From positions 45,011,223-45,075,222 of the forward strand of contig OY987303.1 of NCBI GenBank assembly GCA_963920635.1: 64,000 nt of DNA, given 5' to 3'. This stretch comes from Pseudeuparius sepicola (taxonomy: Eukaryota; Arthropoda; Insecta; Coleoptera; Anthribidae). The notes under the pieces are model-generated. The model worked only from the letters and a program-made list of their open reading frames with translations. It was not told where the DNA came from and made no database searches. The translations under genes and the position numbers were made by a program. How positions within the stretch are numbered: the first letter of the stretch is position 1; every line of letters starts with the position of its first letter. Below are positions 11,001 to 21,934 of the stretch, one piece after another.

Positions 11001-13030
11001 GCGGTAGATGTATCTCTGTGTTTGAGAACTGTCCAAACCGGCCATCAAATATCAAATTCCGTATAGGTATCTGTCTAACCTAATCAATCAGGTTTGAGGT
11101 TATGAAAGTCACAAAAGATAATACATGTAAGTTCTTGCCTTCTTCTTCTCAACCAAACGTTTTAGAGACACGTCAAAATTTTAACTTTAAATTAACTTTT
11201 GTTGGGCGCTACAATTTTTAAAAATCGTCAACACCCAAATAATGCAATTTTTCGATATATTTTACAAAAAGTGCATTTTACCTACAAAGTAACTTTAAAA
11301 AAATTAACTCTAATATGCTTTGAGAAACACTCTGTATAAATATTTCTAACCATCATCGTTTTTGTATAAAAAAATTCTACTAAGTTCAAAATGTAACTGT
11401 TCTCTTGATACTTTGAAGCATATTATAAAAATTTATTATTCTGTTGTTTTTCATCAAAAAACTTTGGTATTTTTGAGGTAACTATATCAACTTGCTAGAG
11501 ACACATAATGCAGGTTTATTCTATTCTACATAACACGTAGATATCTATAACCTACCTAACAATTAGTTAAATACAAATTACTTGACTTGCCTGATATTTT
11601 CATATGAATTTGCGGACTCATAGTTTTATGAGTGGAGTATTATAATTTGCCTTTAAAGCCAAAGGAGTATAAACACCCGTTGAACCATCCTGTAACTATT
11701 AGATGGATACACGGGAACACAGGTTCAGTTTACTTAACAAGTTTCTGAAATTCAATTTGTAAAAATAAACTAATTTTTATTTATAAATGTGGTTATTTTA
11801 ATCTATAAGATTTAAGAAATAAATAGGTATACAGTATCTAATACAAAAAGTTTCGGTGATTTCCTAATAATAGCTTAATAACAAAAAGTTCCAGTGTAAT
11901 TATTTTCTGTTGTAATTCTCTATTTACAAAAATCAAGGTCCAACACGCGTTATAAGAAAACTACTTATTTAAGTCCTCTATTCGTACTTCACAGTTTCCT
12001 CTATAATCATCTTATACCTAGTTTACTCATTGTCCCATTTTATTTAACATACACGCACCATTAGTAGTTAACTGTAAATAAGTACGTTATATAACTAAAT
12101 TCCTACGGCTAATGGTTGCAAGTTTGCATTTTTGTCGTCATTTCAAGAACCTTTCATGAAAATATCAAGGCGAGCGCAGACCGGGTACAGGTTGCTTGCT
12201 TGTGCAAGCGTCGAATTCTCCAAGATATAATGCATAAAATATTAGATTTACTCTCGCTGGTCTTGGTTAGAGAAATACTATTAAATTTAATGTAGGTACA
12301 ATATTTTAACGATTTTTCAATCATCGTCCCAACAGATTATTTTTTTTTTGGTTTCTTGTAGAATATAATATAGACAAATAAAACATGCTGAATCTAGGCC
12401 TCAGTGTATATAAGCACCTACGTATTAACCTATGTGTGTTACCAAACTTTTGGATGTATGTACCTATACCTACCTACTTATAATTTTGAGCCTGGGAAGT
12501 GGATAAAATTGATTTGACACATAATATGAATGAAAATAGGTATATCTATCTCATAACGAAAGAGTCGTTTTTTGTCACATTAAATAGATTTTGCCAAGTT
12601 TTTTTGTAATAGAATCAAGCTCGCAATTCGAGAATTTTTTACTGAAATTCGAAGGGTTACTCTATATGGTCACTCCGTTTAGAAACGCCTCAAAAGAATC
12701 TAGCTGTATGCCTTTCTGTAAACAATGAATTTAACTCAAATAATGTTCACCAGGTGAGGCCAAAATTAAGTTTCTGGGATTTCGAAGTTCAAGGCCTGGG
12801 TACCTACATATAATATTTCTTTTACTCCATTGTATAGAAAATAATTGTTATTGCAATTCACATGCAGGGTGCTGCTAGGCAGGTAGGTAGGTACCTACTT
12901 ATTGGTAAGTTGTCTAAAGTTTTGAAAATGTCAGTCTAACTATTGCTATTATACCTATAATACCCAGAAACTAAACACAATACGTTGTGTACAAACAAGT
13001 ATTTTTCTCCCAGGTTCCATCCTGCTGCGC
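11001..13030. other. Gene-free AT-rich intronic stretch
   Basis: I see no gene, RNA gene or confident repeat. Low-complexity AT sequence and recurring TAGGTAC motifs are all that stand out. Confidence 0.55.
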
Positions 13031-13036
13031 ACTCAC

Positions 13037-13187
13037 CGTCCTTTTTCGGCACGATCAGCGAGAGCGGCTGCTGGGGATCCCCTTGGCTTATCCCGAGGTC
13101 GTTCTTCGTCTGCGCCGCGTTCTGCGACTCCAGCAACCGCAGCTGTTGCTGGTGCAGCCTGTTCTTGATCAGGAATATCTTCGGCAT
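13037..13187 (-). CDS. ovo: First coding exon of ovo/shavenbaby zinc-finger transcription factor
   Basis: Seen: an ATG at 13187 opens a 50-codon reading frame plus one base that ends at a consensus splice donor (GTGAGT, 13036-13031), so the intron falls in phase 1. The peptide starts MPKIFLIKNRLHQQQLRLLE and ends in PLSLIVPKKD. Known: insect Ovo/Svb proteins begin almost identically, and OVOL relatives share the short SNAG-type repressor start (MPxxFLxK). In Drosophila the first ~31 residues of Svb form the signal recognised for Pri-peptide-triggered proteasomal processing that converts the repressor to an activator. Ovo acts in the nucleus in epidermal differentiation and the germ line. Inference: this is the svb-type first coding exon; the zinc fingers lie beyond the left edge. 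It is the only clearly host-encoded exon here and sits in a GC-rich island. Without the C2H2 fingers, gene identity rests on the N-terminus alone. Confidence 0.85.
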
Positions 13188-13296
13188 GGCGCCGGCGGAT
13201 AGTCACAGAAAAGCACAAGCACACTAGCTGCCGGGGTTCACATTTGAGAACCGGACCCGCGCGTCTACCGTTCGTTCCGGAGACCTTGTCAAGACT
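13188..13296 (-). promoter_or_regulatory. ovo: Candidate ovo core promoter and 5' UTR
   Basis: Reading on the minus strand, a perfect arthropod initiator match TCAGTC occurs at 13298-13293, with its A (position 13296) as a candidate transcription start 109 bases before the ATG. At +28 the sequence is GGTAG, matching the downstream promoter element consensus at four of five positions. No TATA box is visible near -30. The ATG follows GGCGCC, a reasonable start context. The start site is inferred from motifs only. Confidence 0.4.
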
Positions 13297-13560
13297 GATG
13301 ACCGCTAAGCCTGGGTGAACCGTTGTGCGGCGGGCCGCCCCCCGCGCTCCCCCCCGCCCCACCCCCCCGCTAGCCGTGAACCACTGGAGGTTACTTGTTC
13401 GAGCTCTCTTGGCTTTGGCATTGGCCGGGGCCGTGGTGGGGGCGCCCGCTGTTGTTGACGTGGTGCCTACCTGCGGCGCGCGGAGAGGCCGGCCGGGTAC
13501 CTGTTATGTCGGGTTCCGTTGGTATACGCCGGGTACTGTAGGACGCATATAGCGGCCATT
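13297..13560 (-). promoter_or_regulatory. GC-rich promoter-proximal island upstream of ovo exon 1
   Basis: This stretch is strikingly GC-rich, with C-tracts, GC hexamers and many CpGs, against a strongly AT-rich background. It abuts the predicted ovo start. A plus-strand reading frame here (13325-13552) has a leucine/alanine run, but it starts on a non-ATG codon and looks like a by-product of composition. I read the block as a promoter island. Confidence 0.5.
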
Positions 13561-13695
13561 ATACCGGCGAATTGCGAAATAAAACGATAACGCCAGGATG
13601 GTCGGCCTACATGGTTTAGCGGGTACTCTCGATGAGCCGATTTTCGGTGGCGTCAACCTTCGTCCGGCGCCAGGCACCTGCCGCGTAATTATCGG

Positions 13696-13819
13696 GTCCA
13701 GACCCGATTGTAAACGGTACCCTATACTGGCGTTATATTGTAGGAACCGTTGCACAAAATAAAACCGAAAGTTCATTCTTCCTCGGATTGGCAGTTAACT
13801 TTTGGAAATCAACCTGGGC
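13696..13819 (+). repeat. ovo-upstream module, copy 1
   Basis: This segment runs GTCCAGAC-CGATTGTAAACGG, TACCC, CTGGCGTTATATTGTAGG, AACCGTTGCACAAAATAAAA, CCGAAAGTTCATTCTTCCTC and ends near AACCTGGGC. Copies in the same orientation lie at 17376-17500 and 19806-19890. All three lie within 6.7 kb upstream of ovo exon 1. It could be a duplicated regulatory element or a local repeat. Confidence 0.75.
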
Positions 13820-13820
13820 T

Positions 13821-15440
13821 ACTATAGTATAGAGTTCTGGGTCTCCTGGCAAAGTTTTATCGGATCCTCATATACAGGGTGATTCGCTTTTTATGTTTGC
13901 AGCTCCTAACAGCGGCGAAATCTCAATAGAATAAAGCTGTTTTCCAGTGTCTATTGACGGAGGGCCATTTGGAAATTACTTTGCAAATTAATACCTATGC
14001 ATTTTTTGGAAAACTCTATTTTAAAGAAAAAAATGCCTTTTTGAATGGCTAGCTTTGTGTAAAAACACATTCAAGATCCAAGGCCTACTTTCCGAGATAT
14101 TTTTGAAAAACGCGAAAATTGCGGAAACCTCGTCGGCTTTGTGGGCAAAACTTGATTGCTTTAAGAAATGCCGCTATTTAGTTGACGCTCGCTTGGCACT
14201 TAAAAAAAGTCATTCAATTATAGCAGGCCATGGCATCAAAAAAATTACCTATTTATGCACTTTCAATCCATATACCACGTATGACCGCTACATATCTCTT
14301 GTACTAGTCTCATTTGTATTTTTTCGAGAAAAAAATTTTGAAGTTTAAATAAACTCCATTTATCAATTTAATCAATTTCACAACACACTATAATGCAAAT
14401 CTTTGAAATTTGCTCGCTCATTTATAAAATTTTCTAGTATGCCTTGGAAAACAATAGCAAGCAGTTTTTGCCTATTTGTCGATATATTTTCAAGTGGCTC
14501 TTCGTCAACAGTCACCCTGTACACACTTTTTGTACGAAGCCTTCGTTTCGAAAATACAAGGCGCCTAAATTTTTCAAAAATATGTATAAGTATTTAGACC
14601 TTCATTGTCTTCAGAAATTATTTTTTACAAAAAAATACTCTTGGCATTTTCACGTATCTGCTAGTGTTTCAGGACAATTTTTTTATTATTTATTTCACGA
14701 GTTCTTTATTGTAAATATTATAAATTTGCAAGGATACGTACATAACTACCTACTACAAAAGTTTTTACTAAAACAACTTTATGTTTACTTCCATTATTTG
14801 ATCAGGTTTACAATAATAACGAAAGCAAACAAGCTTACAAACTTTATTAGTCACAATATTTATTAAAAATTTTGACGCCATATACCCACCTTGGAACAGA
14901 GACTTTCAAAGTATACAGGGTGTTCCGTAATGATGTGTAAATATTTGAAGAAAGTAGTTTACTTTGGCTTTAAGGTCCTGAACATAAAAAGTGAATCACC
15001 CTGCATATTCCTTTTTTGTTTTTATATTCCAACGAAAATACTGCGACTCCCACAAACTTCTTTGTTCCATAAATACTTATTCCTACAATAGTGTTGTGCC
15101 CAAAGTGGGTTAGCTATATCCATTCAATTATATTAAATAACAAAGAAAGACTCAAATTTTCACAGGTTTTCTTTTAAGCCTCCTAAAAATTTGATATCTA
15201 AACGCGTCACTTCTAATTATAGCTAGCTATACCTACAAGTTCAAAGCTAAAATCTGTTATTATTATTATACGACATTTTAAAAACAATCTCAATGGTAGA
15301 TATAGGTATATCCATTTGGCAGTAACGTCAACATCTGATTTTGCCAATGATGGCAAATTTGATAAACAGAACACAAACAACAGAACAACAGAAATTTTTG
15401 ACCTCCACCCGTAACTGAATATGGTTAGTTATTGTATGTG
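13821..15440. other. Gene-free stretch with unpaired Tc1-like ends
   Basis: Ends of the TACAGGGTG type occur at about 13874 (CAGGGTGATTCGC), 14512 (AGTCACCCTGTA), 14926 (CAGGGTGTTCCGTAATG) and 14996 (GAATCACCCTG). The sequence between them shows no matching arms. Frames at 14055-14348 and 14444-14866 are AT-rich and unrecognised. Confidence 0.45.
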
Positions 15441-15442
15441 TA

Positions 15443-16013
15443 CAGGGTGTTCCAAATTTAGGGGGTTTCTTCTATTTCCCGAAGTGAGACAAAGACAAAA
15501 AGTAGCTAAGGTATTCAGGCTCGATTTTCGAAACAAGTTGAATGCGGCAAACCGCATTCTGATATCTCGATTGGTTTGGAAGATACATGGCGTTTTTCTT
15601 CTTGTCGCGTTTCTTAAATGTGTCATAACTTTTGAGTTTGTGGATATATTCCATTTCGGTAAATACGTTTATTGTTTTTTACGTAGAATTTATTGGTATA
15701 TATTTTCCTGTATGTAGGTACATTTTAGAAGAAAAACCCCCAATTGTCTAAATATTGAACCACACGATTTTTTCTTTAATACCGCTAACCAATGAAAACA
15801 AAATTGTCTTACCGAAATCGATAGTATTCACAAACAAAAAAGTTATGACACGTTTAAGAAACGCGGTTAAACGAAAAAACGCCCTATATCTCCCAAACGA
15901 ATCGAGATATGAGGATGCGGATTGAGGCATTCAACTTTTCTCAAAAATAGAGCCCGTGGGTGCTTAGCTGATTTTTGTCACTTCGGTAAATAAAAGAAAC
16001 CCCACAAAAATTA
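15443..16013. mobile_element. Foldback element, CAGGGTGTTCC family
   Basis: The left end is TA-CAGGGTGTTCC. Inverted arms of ~270 bases share GGGGTTTCTT, TTCCCGAAGTGA, GATATCTCGATT, CGCGTTTCTTAAA and GTCATAACTTTT. The right terminus is decayed into a T-rich run. It is the same family as 45232-45751, by the shared TATTTCCCGAAG and CGCGTTTCTTAAACG blocks. It has no coding capacity. Confidence 0.8.
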
Positions 16014-17375
16014 AATTTTTTTTTTTTTAAATTTGTGTCTCCCAGCGACCAAGTTTAGCTACGCCCTCCCCCCGAGAGTGCCCCCCTCGGAAATTGCCGT
16101 AATGGCGCCTATGTCTATAGATTAGGGCCAACTTTATCTATTTCATAAAATAATAAAGTGAGATTTGGGATTTCAGAATCTTCTCTTTATGATCATAATT
16201 GAATTCGCCATTAAATATGCTCTTATTGGTGCATCGTATAAATCTAGTTGACATATTGTTTCCTCTCCACATTCGGACAATAGGAAAAAATATGCGTGTT
16301 GAACGGATTTTGATGAAACTTATATTTTCGTCTTTGTTGAATGAAAATAATCTACATACAGCATTCTACATATTGATAATGAAAACTTTATGTCATAATA
16401 GTACGAGAGACCACGACCAAAACCGTGTCTCATAGCATCCTGCACTGCTAGAACCGTATAAATCGATAGATTAGATCACATTAGACGGGACTACGTGGGC
16501 ATTGTGGGCAATAACGGTCAGAAATCTAGCAGTAGGTACCATAGATTAAATGTGTAGCTTTGTCTATAACCATTTTTGCTATGTAAAAAAAATGGCACAC
16601 GGTACTCACATCCCGTCTGATATTATAAATGTAGGTACATATATTTTAATATTTTATTATACTAACATCTCACCTGAGGGCATTTTCAAAAGTTCCAAAA
16701 AAATTGACCAAACCGTATCATAGAAATCCGGTCAAAAAAATTATAACAATGTAAGTATTTATTTACATTTAAACGCTTTCTCGGAATATCAGGATTACCA
16801 TCATCTTACTACACTCAGGAAATCAGACGGGGTGCGACGATAGATAGTTTGGTCAAATGTGGGCGAAAACAACGGCCGGGCCGGACGTAAACACGGCAAA
16901 AATCTTTCAAAATTTCGGTTGTTGATTTAAGAATGCCCCTTACCCATACTACCCATATACTTATTTTATCCTTACATACACGCATACGCATTTAAAAGGT
17001 TCATTCTCAGAAAATTCTTCAAATCGAGAATATTCTCCGATTTTGCGTTCTCGAGAATTTTCCATCACTATGCGGGCATAAAATCTTATGTCACACGTAC
17101 CGTACATAAACAAAACTTTATTAGATTCGTCATATTATTATTCTCCTGGCTGGCAAACTCACTCCGCTATAACAACATACAGACTCGTTAATAAAGCCTT
17201 AGTTTATGCACTTATAACATAAATAGCTATGAAGCTGTTTTAGCGATAAAATATTGTGCCATATAAATATCATATTGGTGGCGACCGCATTGACAGGGGA
17301 CATTCGATAATATTGAAGACGGCAAAAACGATTACGTTGTTCTGCATCCTGTTGGGTTTTCTTTTGTTGTTCTCT
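16014..17375. other. Gene-free AT-rich stretch upstream of ovo
   Basis: No gene is recognised. A CCCCTCCCCCCGAGAGTGCC patch at about 16067 and GAGAATTTTCC-type short inverted motifs near 17000-17060 are present but not interpretable. Confidence 0.5.
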
Positions 17376-17500
17376 GTCCAGAATCGATTGTAAACGGTAC
17401 CCTAACTGGCGTTATATTGTAGGAACCGTTGCACAAAATAAAACCGAAAGTTCATTCTTCCTCGGACTGATGGCTGTCACCTTTTAGAATCTAACCTGGG
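17376..17500 (+). repeat. ovo-upstream module, copy 2
   Basis: It is nearly identical to copy 1 from GATTGTAAACGGTACCCTA through CCGAAAGTTCATTCTTCCTC to AACCTGGGCG, with only small differences (for example a TA indel after TACCCTA). Confidence 0.8.
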
Positions 17501-17980
17501 CGTAACAGGTAGAGTTGTTATACCTTCCTAAAAATATATTCATTTTTTAATATTGTTTGGAAAATCGCATCGAAAAAATTAATAGAGGCCGTGGAACAGT
17601 GATGCCACCATGATGATATGCCCCAGAAGTGCTTAAGGCAGGGTGTCTACCAAATCGAGTTTTTAAAATTCCCTGACTTTTCCAGGTTTTCCCTGACCAA
17701 AAAGCAAAAAATTCCCTGACTAATACCTACCTACTGAGATAAATATGCGAATTTAAATAAAATGGAAGAGTCGACAGATCCCCTAAGATGAAATTACTCT
17801 GAACGATCGTGCTTACTAACAAAAAAATTCAAAAGCGGACTATTAGTTTTAGTGATGTCATCTGACATTAATTAAATAAATGTGCAAATTATGTCCTATT
17901 ATGTTTTCGAATAAAGTTATAAAGTGGCTTGGAATTTCAACTTTTTGGCAGAAACTGTTGCTAACGAGGTTAATAAAGTA

Positions 17981-19045
17981 CAGTATAAATTGACACCCCC
18001 CTTAACTTGCTAGTGTCTGAGGTTAGAAAAAAAAGTTTTGTTACAAAAGTTTTAGATACCTACTAATACAACGTTTTTTTGTGATGCTATTGGACCTTAT
18101 ACAGTGTGTTCTAGAAAGCCGTGGCAAACATAACTTTTGTTTTTTAAATGGAACGCCTTATATATTTTCTAATTCTACGCATTTTTCCGATTCCAATGAA
18201 GCATATATGTCATATGTTCCGTCCAACCGTTCGTTCAGAACAGCCTTTTTTGTGAGGGATTACTCCTTGGGTCATAGGTTGCCAAATTATAGTAACAATT
18301 ATTGACAGTTTGCAACTTCGTTGGATTTATTGTTCAAATTTAATTTTTATTGAAAACGACAATAACATTTAGATCAAGGATATACGTATGAATTTATTGA
18401 TATTTGCTACTAAGTTTCTGTTTATTGGGGCAACAATAAAATTGCTGTGTTCAGTATTTAATATGTGGATTTCTTCCCGAATTCTACCTTTCAGTGTTTC
18501 TACATTTTTCGGTCTGTCATAATAAATTCTGTTTTTTAAATAACCCCACAAAAACATATAAAAATATATCCTTTTTCTAAATGTCATTGTCGTTTTCAAT
18601 AAAAATTAAATTAAAAACAATAAATTTGGCGAAGTTTATTACCTATGTTACTATTTAAAATTTCTTATTTCTCTCAATTCCCCTGAAATCTTAAAAGAGA
18701 CCATTTTGTTTTCCAAAGCATGAATATACTTGCAAACTGTCAGCTATTACTATAATTTGGCATTTGTCTTTCATGGCAGCCTATGACCCAAGGAGTAATC
18801 CCTCAAAAAAAGGCTTAGTTCTGAACGAACGGTTGGAGCGAACATATAACAAAAATATACAAGATGTTCCATTTAAAGAAACATAAGTTATGTCTGCCAC
18901 GGCTTTCTAGAACACACTATATAAGGTCCAATAGTGTCACAAAAAACTTTGTATTAGTATCTATAACTTTTGTAAAAAAAACTTTTTTCTAACCTCAAAA
19001 ACTAGCAAGTTAAGGGAGGGTGTCAATTTATAATGAGCCACCCTG
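17981..19045. mobile_element. Tc1/mariner-like element with long inverted repeats, nested
   Basis: Arms of ~300 bases face each other: TATAAATTGACACCC, AACTTGCTAGT, CTAGAAAGCCGTGGCA, ACCGTTCGTTCAGAAC and GGGATTACTCCTTGGGTCAT in the left arm all recur inverted on the right. The right end is a clean CACCCTG-TA; the left has decayed to TA-CAGTATAAATTG. TA lies on both sides (17979-17980 and 19046-19047). The core keeps only a transposase remnant. Confidence 0.8.
18369..18599 (-). pseudogene. Tc1/mariner transposase C-terminal remnant
   Basis: The minus-strand translation contains FYMFLWGYLKNRIYYDRPKN followed by VETLKGRIREEI. This is the hallmark stretch just after the third catalytic acid of Tc1/mariner transposases. 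It closely parallels FFLWGHLKNKVYKNRPENVE in the 21935-24185 element. The catalytic core itself is missing, so the copy is dead. It lies between the arms of the nested foldback. Confidence 0.8.
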
Positions 19046-19805
19046 TAAAAAATAAAGATACAAGATTTATTGTAAAAATATAAAATCACGTATAAAACAA
19101 ACAAATATCTTTTACACATTCTCCAAAATAAAAATAAACATATAAAAAATAAACACCATCAAAACGAAAATAAATAGCTTCGTAAAATCTTATTTAGTTA
19201 GATTATCTTTGGAGTATAGTAGAAGCACAGGAATCACATATAAATAAATAACATAATGTGATCTCTGTGGAGTAGAATCAAAATGAATATGATATAATTT
19301 TGATTAGTTTTTGTAAGAATTAAAGATTTCCTATTTTTATATCTATTAAACCACAAATTTCCAGGTTATTTGATAGATTTCCCTGACTTTTCCCTGATTT
19401 TCCTGACCAAAAATAATTCCCTGACATTTCCAGGTTTTCCAGGTGGGTAGACACCCTGTTAAGGACACTTCCTACACACACAAAAAATCATCAAAATCGT
19501 GCAGCGCATCACAATTTTACAGGGGTGTTTCGGATCAAATCTAAACACCCCGTACGTAGGTTATGTAGAAAACCACGTATTGCTACGTTTTTACTTTTCT
19601 ACCCTCGCAACCGCATTCTCCATTTGTCCAAAATAAAGGCAAGATTGAAGTCCAACTTCAAAAACAATCTTATCTAACCACGTTATCATTTTCGATTTCA
19701 AAACTCTTCTATGTAACTGTAACTGAACGTGTTTTTTTTTGGCCGCACCTGAAGATTCGTGTGTAGTAATAGGTATCTACATATTTCTTTATGCTCCTGA
19801 TTTGG

Positions 19806-19890
19806 TTATAAGCGGTATACAGTAAGAACCGTTGCACAAAATAAAATCGAAAGTTCATTCTTCACACTGACAGTTACCTTCTCGGATCCT
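19806..19890 (+). repeat. ovo-upstream module, copy 3 (shorter)
   Basis: It retains GCGGTATAC, GTAAGAACCGTTGCACAAAA, TAAAATCGAAAGTTCATTCT and a GACAGTTACCTT tail, in the same orientation as copies 1 and 2 but more diverged. Confidence 0.65.
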
Positions 19891-19899
19891 TAATCTGTT

Positions 19900-20374
19900 A
19901 AAGGTACATACCTACGCACTACGCACCAATTTTATTTTAATAATTTTAATAATAATAACTTGTCAATGTGCAAAAAATTTCACTACATTTTCGGCATTAA
20001 GTAGGTACCTAGGTACCCAAAAATATTTTAGATTAAAGAAAATGTTAAGTATACTGAATACAAATTAATATTTAAAAATTTGTATTGTTCACGTTTTCGA
20101 CGAGTTTAATGACATATCTCAAAAATCCCTAGCTTCCATGAAAACAATAGAATCGACTAGTTGATGTTTTATAATTAACAATAATGTGGGTACCTATTTA
20201 CTCGAACTAGCCCGAAAGAGACACATTCTTTCTCAAAGGAAAAATCTCCGGAAAGTGAGATACATACTTCCGAGAGGCGAGTAGGAAAAAGGCCTCTACA
20301 ATTTCCATATCAATTTTTCCTTAGCGCATCAAATCAGATGACTTGCCTAAATATAATTAAGCCCCCATATAATA
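19900..20374. other. Gene-free AT-rich stretch
   Basis: Nothing recognisable beyond TAGGTACCTAGGTACC runs near 20000. Confidence 0.5.
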
Positions 20375-20585
20375 GTAATAATAATAATTCTCACCCTCAC
20401 AACACTCCAAACTAGGAGTACCCCAGAAGCAACTGAATGCTTGTGCGGGGGCAATTACTATCATTTTGTTTTCGTTGCCACTTGCGGCTAGGGCCGACTT
20501 TTCGCGATAAAACTAGGATAGCATTCGCTCATGTACTACGGAAACCCCTAGAAAACCGTAGCAATCCCAGTGGGTGTAGGACAAT
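20375..20585 (-). mobile_element. Retroposon 3' fragment with (ATT)n tail, copy 2
   Basis: This is the reverse complement of the 10088-10312 family. It starts with the AAT/ATT tail and TTCTCACCCTCAC, then has GTGCGGGGGCAATTACT, GTTGCCACTTGCGGCTAG and CGATAAAACTAGGATAGC. The frame at 20437-20637 lies wholly inside it and is not a gene. Confidence 0.7.
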
Positions 20586-20639
20586 TAGTGTGCTAAAGTC
20601 TCATCAGGTCATTCAAGCATTTTGTTTAATTATTTGAAC

Positions 20640-21930
20640 ACTGATGGTTTAAGTATCGCGTTCAAATTTACATTATAGCCATATACCGGCGACAATACGT
20701 TATGAGAAAAGTAAACGTTTCTGATCCTACATCTGAATATGGTCGAAGTTTGCAATGAAATGAGCACTGTTGAACTTATACCAACATGGTGGTTTTTACA
20801 AAGGTGGGTGTTGTTTCAATTATTAAAAAATTATATACGACCCGTTCTTAAAAGGTGGTTTTATTACCCTTGTAAAACGTAGTTTTTATTTATTTCAATT
20901 AAACTTGAAACTTGGTAGAAATCTACTTTTGCATGAGAACGTAGACCTTTGTTTGCAAACTGCATTAATTATTAATTAACATATAGGCTTAACTTTTTTA
21001 CACTTCGTACTTCGTACGATTTTGAAGAGGCAAACATTACCTACTATATTGGACAGTTTAGGTTGTGTAATAGTACTTATATTATGTACCAAGGGACTGA
21101 AGTGCGTCTTATAAAGAGTCACTTTAGTCCCGTGGTACATACGCTATTTTTTTACCGCAGGAACTAAAATTTAAAAATCCACAAGATCTTATGTAAAATG
21201 AAACATTCAACATTTCTTACTTTTCAAGGCCTACCTAATGGCGGAGGTACCAATTGGTACCATGGTGCCAAAATTGGTACCTACCAAAAGTTAGTTAGGG
21301 ATGTGAAATTCATTTTGTTCTATCTCAAACCAGTTTTGTCGCTACAACGGTGCAAGGTGCAAAGTAGTCAAAATGCCTGTTGTCAACTGTTCATATAGCT
21401 CAGAATCTTGCTCAGAACCTACCTACTAATTTTTAAAAATGACATTTTTCACGCTGAGTTTATTTTTATAGCACTTTATCTACTGCGTTTCGTTAAGTTC
21501 ATTTAATTAATGTTATTGAATAAAGTACATAGTTGGTCATAGTTTCTATTGTTTTTGTTACTTTTAATCTTAAGGGACAATATTTTTTTACTCCCTTGGG
21601 ACTAAAATATTTTTTAGTCCCTTTAGTCCCTTGGGACCAAAATATTTTTTTCCCTTTAGTCCCAAGGGAGTAAATGGCGCAAAAAAAAATTTCGCGGTGA
21701 CTTTCGAAGAGTTATGCGGACTGATTGGACTTTGTGTGATTCCCTCAGATATTAGATATGCTTCACTTACTAGCCTTATCTGTGTGATTTACTATTTGTC
21801 CTCTACTTGAACAAATACCTACTATTCTAGTTAAAAATTATAATAATTGCCAACCCTCCCCCGGAGGAGTATTGTGAATTGTGAGGGTGAGAGTTATAAC
21901 TATAAGAATTGCTTCTCAGCCACATTTTAA
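20640..21930. other. Gene-free stretch with short GTACC...GGGACT hairpins
   Basis: It contains a hairpin at 21083-21141 (TATGTACCAAGGGACTGAAG against its near complement). A cluster of CCCTTGGGACTAAA repeats on both strands lies at 21588-21676. A partial retroposon tail (GAGTATTGTGAATTGTGAGG) sits at about 21866. No protein is recognised. Confidence 0.55.
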
Positions 21931-21934
21931 GGTA

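Larger units (their letters stand above)
1..13036 (-). other. ovo: Presumed first intron of ovo (runs off the left edge)
   Basis: On the minus strand everything left of the splice donor at 13036 should be intron until the next exon, which I did not find. No C2H2 zinc-finger exon is visible in positions 1-13036. The interval is AT-rich and holds the transposable elements listed separately. The stretches 960-1345, 2060-2590, 3500-6040, 7870-10085, 10315-10820 and 11005-13030 show no recognisable genes. Confidence 0.6.
17639..19458. mobile_element. Transposon with CAGGGTGTCTACC ends, carrying a nested Tc1-like element
   Basis: Terminal inverted repeats CAGGGTGTCTACC (17639) and GGTAGACACCCTG (to 19458) are flanked by the direct repeat TTAAGG at 17633-17638 and 19459-19464. 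Both subterminal regions repeat AATTCCCTGAC and TTTCCAGGTTTTCC. The duplication contains TTAA, so a TTAA-targeting family is possible, but the class is unproven. Most of the interior is a later insertion at 17981-19045. Confidence 0.75.

Noticed and set aside
13325..13552. Plus-strand frame with a leucine/alanine run resembling a signal peptide
   Set aside because: It starts on a non-ATG codon in the GC-rich ovo promoter; the hydrophobic run follows from base composition and the product is not recognisable.
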